This document shows, piece by piece, positions 6,084 through 8,595 of a DNA stretch of 8,595 bases (position 1 is the stretch's first letter; each line of letters opens with the position of its first letter). Below the pieces are notes generated by a model that was not told the origin of the DNA, did no database searches, and saw only the letters and a program-made list of their open reading frames with translations. The stretch is from Methanomicrobia archaeon (GTDB lineage: Archaea; Methanobacteriota_B; Thermococci; Methanofastidiosales; B48-G16), in the NCBI GenBank assembly GCA_023133315.1, contig JAGLWR010000044.1, forward strand, positions 1 to 8,595. Reading direction: 5' to 3'. A program made the translations under genes and the position numbers.

Positions 6084-6773
6084 TTAATCGGGCACATCAT
6101 TTCCGATACCACCCTCCCAAATAAATGCGGTAACAAATTCTTTATCGATAAATTCGAAATTTTTATCAAATTCTACATCTTTACCGATGAACTTGTACGA
6201 TGGAGCCGCAACATAAAATTCTTTACTAAGATACTTTGCTGTTAAAGCTAATGAAAGTGTCCCTGTTTTATTAATAAATCCTGTTTTTAATAAAGAATCA
6301 GCACCAACTACCACTACTTCACAGTTTTTAACAGCATACCCCATAAATGCATCATAGTATACTTCCACCTCCTTTTCTTGTTCTTCCAACCATTTTGCGG
6401 TGTCAATTCCTTCTTTTTCAGGTTTTGATTCAAGAACATTGATTTTCTTTGCTCTTATCAATCCCCTTTCAACTATATGACTTCTACTTATTATTGTCAC
6501 GATCTTGCCTTCAACGATCTTTTCCAAATTTTCCGATGTCTTTGAGTTCATTTCTTCAATTTTATCAATTAATACATCGATTCGCGGATTTGATTTAACA
6601 GACTCCATAATAAACTTTAAACCCGACATAGATTCGTGCGTATTTACTATTTTTTTGCATATCTTAACTCTCTCATCTTCTTTTACTTCTTTAAGTAATT
6701 CTAAAGTGTTTTTTATTATTCTTGAAGAACCACTTCTTTTATCCTGCATTATGGAGTTTAAATCTATTGACAT
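6084..6773 (-). CDS. IF-2B (eIF2B alpha/beta/delta) family protein
   Basis: A 229-residue member of the family that includes the regulatory subunits of eIF2B, methylthioribose-1-phosphate isomerase and ribose-1,5-bisphosphate isomerase. N-terminal helical part (1-85) with SGSSRIIKNTLELLKEV; C-terminal Rossmann-like part with IVTIISRSHIVERGL (91-105), ESKPEKEGIDTAKWL (115-129), VVVVGADSLLKTGFINKTGT (153-172) and KEFYVAAPSYKF (184-195). The isomerases have a cysteine in the T-x-C-N type motif; here that segment reads IISRSH, as in the non-enzymatic eIF2B-type members. The protein is also shorter than the roughly 320-residue isomerases. A translation- or nucleotide-sensing role is therefore likelier than sugar-phosphate isomerisation, but this is inference. 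The ATG lies 24.5 nt from a TATA centre, so a leaderless mRNA is likely. It follows the DUF998-like gene by 25 nt on the same strand. Confidence 0.85.
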   Translation of the reverse strand: MSIDLNSIMQDKRSGSSRIIKNTLELLKEVKEDERVKICKKIVNTHESMSGLKFIMESVKSNPRIDVLIDKIEEMNSKTSENLEKIVEGKIVTIISRSHIVERGLIRAKKINVLESKPEKEGIDTAKWLEEQEKEVEVYYDAFMGYAVKNCEVVVVGADSLLKTGFINKTGTLSLALTAKYLSKEFYVAAPSYKFIGKDVEFDKNFEFIDKEFVTAFIWEGGIGNDVPD

Positions 6774-6793
6774 GATGAATAATTCATATTGGA

Positions 6794-6809
6794 TTTTATT
6801 AGGTTTTGG
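6794..6809 (-). promoter_or_regulatory. BRE/TATA promoter of the IF-2B-family gene
   Basis: Minus strand CCAAAACC then TAATAAAA; centre 24.5 nt from the ATG at 6773. The TATA element contains the TAA stop codon of the upstream membrane-protein gene (6799-6801), so the two genes need not form an operon despite their closeness. BRE bases match those before folC. Confidence 0.55.
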
Positions 6810-7431
6810 CTCGCAGGAAATCTCTATGAGGTAAACCCTTTGTGTAAGTATTGTATAATATCAGTGCAGCCCATGCTTCAGTTGTATAGATCGCAAAAAA
6901 CTCTGATACGGGATACACCTCACCTAAGAATAGAAAGCTCATATTAGCAAGACCTATTACAAAGCCAAAATAGCCGATCGGTTTCATAAACTCCGGATGA
7001 GTCAGGAGTGCACTGTTAACAAGAATCATAAATACTATAATACCCAAAAATATGATAAAACTCCAAAAATTGTGCGCATGCATTAAATCCTCCGAATAAA
7101 TGCCGTTCATGATCAATCCAATGCCTGTGAGAAATCCAGCAATTTGACCCGCACGAAGAACGTTGTGGCGCGTATCTCGGTGCCACACATAAAACCCACC
7201 GACAAATAAGATCACTGCGAGACCCTGGACGACCTGACCTGCGTTATAGAACCGTGCACCAACAGGATTCCAAAGCGAGTATCCGAGATCACTGTGAAAA
7301 TTTACCAGAGGAGAAAATGGTTCAGGACCTGACCAAAGTAAAAGTGCGGGTACATTAAAAAATAATTCAGATAGTATAACAATTATGCCCCCGATGAAAA
7401 TGATCGGCCACTTGAAAGGATTTTTTTCCAT
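6799..7431 (-). CDS. DUF998-like integral membrane protein
   Basis: A 210-residue protein with about six hydrophobic helices (roughly 9-33, 61-84, 93-112, 119-144, 150-171, 175-195) and no signal peptide beyond the first helix. Family-like features: HSDLGYSLWNPVGARFYNAGQ (46-66) after the first helix and loop, then GFLTGIGLIMNGIYSEDL and a conserved His region (HAHNFWS, 118-124) at the start of helix four. These resemble DUF998 proteins, which have no agreed function. The start ATG has AGGAG (7441-7445) 9 nt upstream and a TATA box beyond it. It diverges from the cysteine-motif gene and, like it, is richer in G+C in its centre (for example 32 of 60 in 7141-7200) than folC. A link to the divergent gene is only suggested by position and composition. 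Confidence 0.75.
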   Translation of the reverse strand: MEKNPFKWPIIFIGGIIVILSELFFNVPALLLWSGPEPFSPLVNFHSDLGYSLWNPVGARFYNAGQVVQGLAVILFVGGFYVWHRDTRHNVLRAGQIAGFLTGIGLIMNGIYSEDLMHAHNFWSFIIFLGIIVFMILVNSALLTHPEFMKPIGYFGFVIGLANMSFLFLGEVYPVSEFFAIYTTEAWAALILYNTYTKGLPHRDFLRAKT

Positions 7432-7440
7432 TAAACGTCT

Positions 7441-7445
7441 CTCCT
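7441..7445 (-). promoter_or_regulatory. Ribosome binding site of the DUF998-like gene
   Basis: AGGAG on the minus strand, 9 nt from the ATG. It confirms the start and shows that this gene, unlike its neighbour downstream, has a leadered mRNA. Confidence 0.6.
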
Positions 7446-7474
7446 ATTGGTTCACAGTATAATTTTGCGTGCGG

Positions 7475-7490
7475 TATAAAAATCTTTTGG
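7475..7490 (-). promoter_or_regulatory. BRE/TATA promoter of the DUF998-like gene
   Basis: Minus strand CCAAAAGA then TTTTTATA. Predicted transcript start near 7452, giving a leader of about 20 nt that contains the AGGAG site. Confidence 0.6.
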
Positions 7491-7491
7491 C

Positions 7492-7513
7492 ACTATAGAA
7501 CAATACTATAGAA
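7492..7513. repeat. Direct repeat ACTATAGAA between divergent genes
   Basis: ACTATAGAA occurs at 7492-7500 and again at 7505-7513, 13 bp apart. CTATAG within each copy is a palindrome. A related CAATACTAT is at 7501-7509 and 7543-7551. The first copy abuts the upstream edge of the DUF998-like promoter. A binding site for a shared regulator is plausible but unproven. Confidence 0.45.
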
Positions 7514-7560
7514 TATGGCTCGTGATGTCTAAACCCCATTTTCAATACTATTCTAGTTAT

Positions 7561-7576
7561 CAGAAACATTTTTTAA
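7561..7576 (+). promoter_or_regulatory. Candidate promoter of the five-cysteine gene
   Basis: AGAAACA-like BRE followed by TTTTTTAA, centre 27.5 nt before the ATG at 7600. This would make the mRNA leaderless; an AGGA at 7591-7594 could instead act as a ribosome site if transcription begins further upstream. Confidence 0.45.
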
Positions 7577-7599
7577 TTGGATATTATCAAAGGATCATT

Positions 7600-7983
7600 A
7601 TGGAAAAAAAACACATTGTCGGCATTCTCATAGGTGAAGCACCATCCCTCGAAAAGGCGAAATCCGTCGTGGAAAACGGCAGTAGATGTCCATACTCCGT
7701 GACGTACGTGAATTCAGGGCGTACGATTATAGGGGTGTCCGTTATACCACTGGACCACAAATGGTGGCTGGAATGGGTAGAAGAACATCCTGAAGAGACC
7801 ATAGGACTCACCCACGTCGAAGTGTTCTTTACGAGAAAAGTAAATGCATCGAGCCCCTGGAGCCGTGGAGAAGTAAAGCCGCTCACGGAAATCTCCCCGT
7901 GCGGATCTTCATGTGAGAAGTGTCCCCGATATCGTAAGGAGTGTAAAGGCTGTCCCGCGACGCGGTATTATATAAATGAGTAA
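7600..7983 (+). CDS. Small protein with C-terminal five-cysteine (DUF3795-like) motif
   Basis: A 127-residue protein when started at the ATG at 7600, supported by a TATA-like element 27.5 nt upstream and AGGA 5 nt upstream. An in-frame ATG at 7522 would add 26 residues and place the promoter inside the gene. The N-terminal part (1-95) looks like an alpha/beta domain of unknown kind, with a Trp-rich HKWWLEWVEEHPEET. The tail has C101-x3-C105-x2-C108-x6-C115-x2-C118 (PCGSSCEKCPRYRKECKGCP), which resembles the cysteine cluster of DUF3795 proteins and may bind a metal or an iron-sulfur cluster. No function is known to me. G+C is 182 of 360 in 7621-7980, about 51%, against 15 of 60 in part of folC (2401-2460), which suggests recent acquisition or strong expression. 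It diverges from the DUF998-like gene. Confidence 0.75.
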   Translation: MEKKHIVGILIGEAPSLEKAKSVVENGSRCPYSVTYVNSGRTIIGVSVIPLDHKWWLEWVEEHPEETIGLTHVEVFFTRKVNASSPWSRGEVKPLTEISPCGSSCEKCPRYRKECKGCPATRYYINE

Positions 7984-8007
7984 AGGGAAAAACTTGAGTG
8001 TCTCCCT

Positions 8008-8024
8008 AAGAAAAGATATTTAAA
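8008..8024 (+). promoter_or_regulatory. BRE/TATA promoter of the CitD-CitE fusion
   Basis: AAGAAAAGA then TATTTAAA (8017-8024). The predicted start near 8047 leaves a leader of about 40 nt with a strong ribosome site. The five-cysteine gene ends 25 nt before this element, so the fusion probably begins its own unit. Confidence 0.6.
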
Positions 8025-8073
8025 GTTGTTCACGTAATAGTAAAAGCTGTTAAAACTATCGGTATCAATCTCT

Positions 8074-8080
8074 GGAGGAG
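8074..8080 (+). promoter_or_regulatory. Strong ribosome binding site of the CitD-CitE fusion
   Basis: GGAGGAG, with 8 nt between GGAGG and the ATG at 8087. This is the best ribosome site in the window and fixes the start. Confidence 0.8.
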
Positions 8081-8086
8081 TTTTAA

Positions 8087-8595
8087 ATGGACAAAATAGG
8101 AGTTTCAGGAAGTGAAGAAAAAGGGGACTGTTATGTTGAAGTTAACCTTGATTCTAAGGAATTAAAGATTGACATACAGAGTAAAGTTCAGAAACTTTAT
8201 GGAGAAGCTATAAGAAAAAATGTAGAAAATACATTGAAGAAATTTGGAATAAAAAAGTGTATTATAAAGGTGAGTGATAAAGGTTCATACGATTTTGTCA
8301 TCTCTGCGAGAATAGAGTCTGCGTTATTAAAGGCTGGTGTGAAGATAGAAAATGATTTTGTTGATAGAGGAAAGGAAAGAGAAACAAAACTTAGGAGAAC
8401 AAGGCTATATCTTCCCGGAAACAATCCAAAGTTGGTTTTTGATGGGAGTATATTCGACTGCGATTGCGCAATTTTAGATTTAGAAGATTCAGTCAGTGCG
8501 GAGAATAAAATAGATGCAAGAATTCTCGTTAGAAATGCTCTTTTTAAATTAAAATATAAACAGGAAACTATGGTAAGGATCAACTCTCTCCCTCT
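8087..8595 (+). CDS. CitD-CitE fusion: citrate-lyase acyl-carrier domain joined to beta-subunit domain, 3' end outside window
   Basis: 169 codons are visible with no stop. Residues 1-85 match the citrate lyase gamma subunit (CitD) fold: GVSGSEEKGDCYVEV at the start, then IDIQSKVQKLYGEAIRKNV, and DKGSYDFVISARIESALLKA, the counterpart of DDKGALDC-LRARxEAA. After a short linker (86-100), residues 101-169 match the start of CitE/HpcH-HpaI proteins: KLRRTRLYLPGNNP, AILDLEDSVSAENK and MVRIN. Normally CitD and CitE are separate. Citrate lyase splits citrate to acetate and oxaloacetate, with CitD carrying an acyl group on a serine-linked CoA-derived arm. Here the aligned position, E-S-[GS]-D in known CitD, reads EEKGD: lysine 12 stands where serine 14 is in Escherichia coli CitD. 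The domain may thus lack the arm. A free-CoA lyase with a structural CitD relic, or a different modification, are alternatives. Domain calls are firm; activity is not. Confidence 0.85.
   Translation, partial: MDKIGVSGSEEKGDCYVEVNLDSKELKIDIQSKVQKLYGEAIRKNVENTLKKFGIKKCIIKVSDKGSYDFVISARIESALLKAGVKIENDFVDRGKERETKLRRTRLYLPGNNPKLVFDGSIFDCDCAILDLEDSVSAENKIDARILVRNALFKLKYKQETMVRINSLP

Noticed and set aside
3169..6087. Many plus-strand open frames across leuS and its upstream region
   Set aside because: All are antisense to, or flank, the leucyl-tRNA synthetase; none has recognisable motifs or ribosome sites.
6084..6773. Ribose-1,5-bisphosphate isomerase of the archaeal AMP pathway
   Set aside because: The catalytic cysteine is missing and the chain is about 90 residues shorter than that enzyme.
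7984..8007. AGGGA/TCCCT inverted repeat after the five-cysteine gene
   Set aside because: Five-bp stem, 14-nt loop and no T tract; unlikely to be a terminator.
8197..8583. Minus-strand open frame opposite the CitD-CitE gene
   Set aside because: It is antisense to well-conserved CitD/CitE motifs, has no domain features and reads as low-complexity Ser/Phe/Leu-rich sequence.

Overview
The window looks archaeal, probably euryarchaeal. The leucyl-tRNA synthetase, the Ogg2-type 8-oxoguanine glycosylase, the IF-2B-family protein and two small winged-helix proteins are all archaeal in character. Promoters read as BRE/TATA elements, often about 25-28 nt before the start codon, so several mRNAs look leaderless; other genes carry clear Shine-Dalgarno (SD) sites. 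Base composition is mostly AT-rich. I cannot name the genus.

Layout. 3-518 (+): 3' part of an Ogg2-type DNA glycosylase/lyase. 660-1055 (+): cytidine/blasticidin-S-type deaminase. 1113-1445 (-) and 1549-1800 (+): a divergent pair of small winged-helix proteins that share a nearly identical BRE/TATA promoter. 1928-3139 (+): folylpolyglutamate synthase, convergent with and overlapping by 17 bp the leucyl-tRNA synthetase (3123-5921, -), with one hairpin carrying both stop codons. 6084-6773 (-): IF-2B/eIF2B-family protein without the isomerase cysteine. 6799-7431 (-): DUF998-like membrane protein. 7600-7983 (+): small protein ending in a five-cysteine DUF3795-like motif. 8087 to the window end (+): N-terminal 169 codons of a fusion of a citrate-lyase acyl-carrier domain (CitD) to a citrate-lyase beta domain (CitE).

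Most genes are single transcription units with housekeeping roles (base-excision repair, pyrimidine or nucleoside salvage, folate or cofactor polyglutamylation, tRNA charging). They do not form one pathway. The most notable items are: the CitD-CitE fusion, in which the position of the prosthetic-group serine is occupied by lysine; the matched divergent promoters; the two-way terminator; the HLGR variant of the HIGH motif in the leucyl-tRNA synthetase; and the GC-richer DUF998/DUF3795 pair with repeated motifs in its shared upstream region. There is no gene-free stretch longer than 300 bases. I see no rRNA, tRNA, CRISPR array or insertion sequence.
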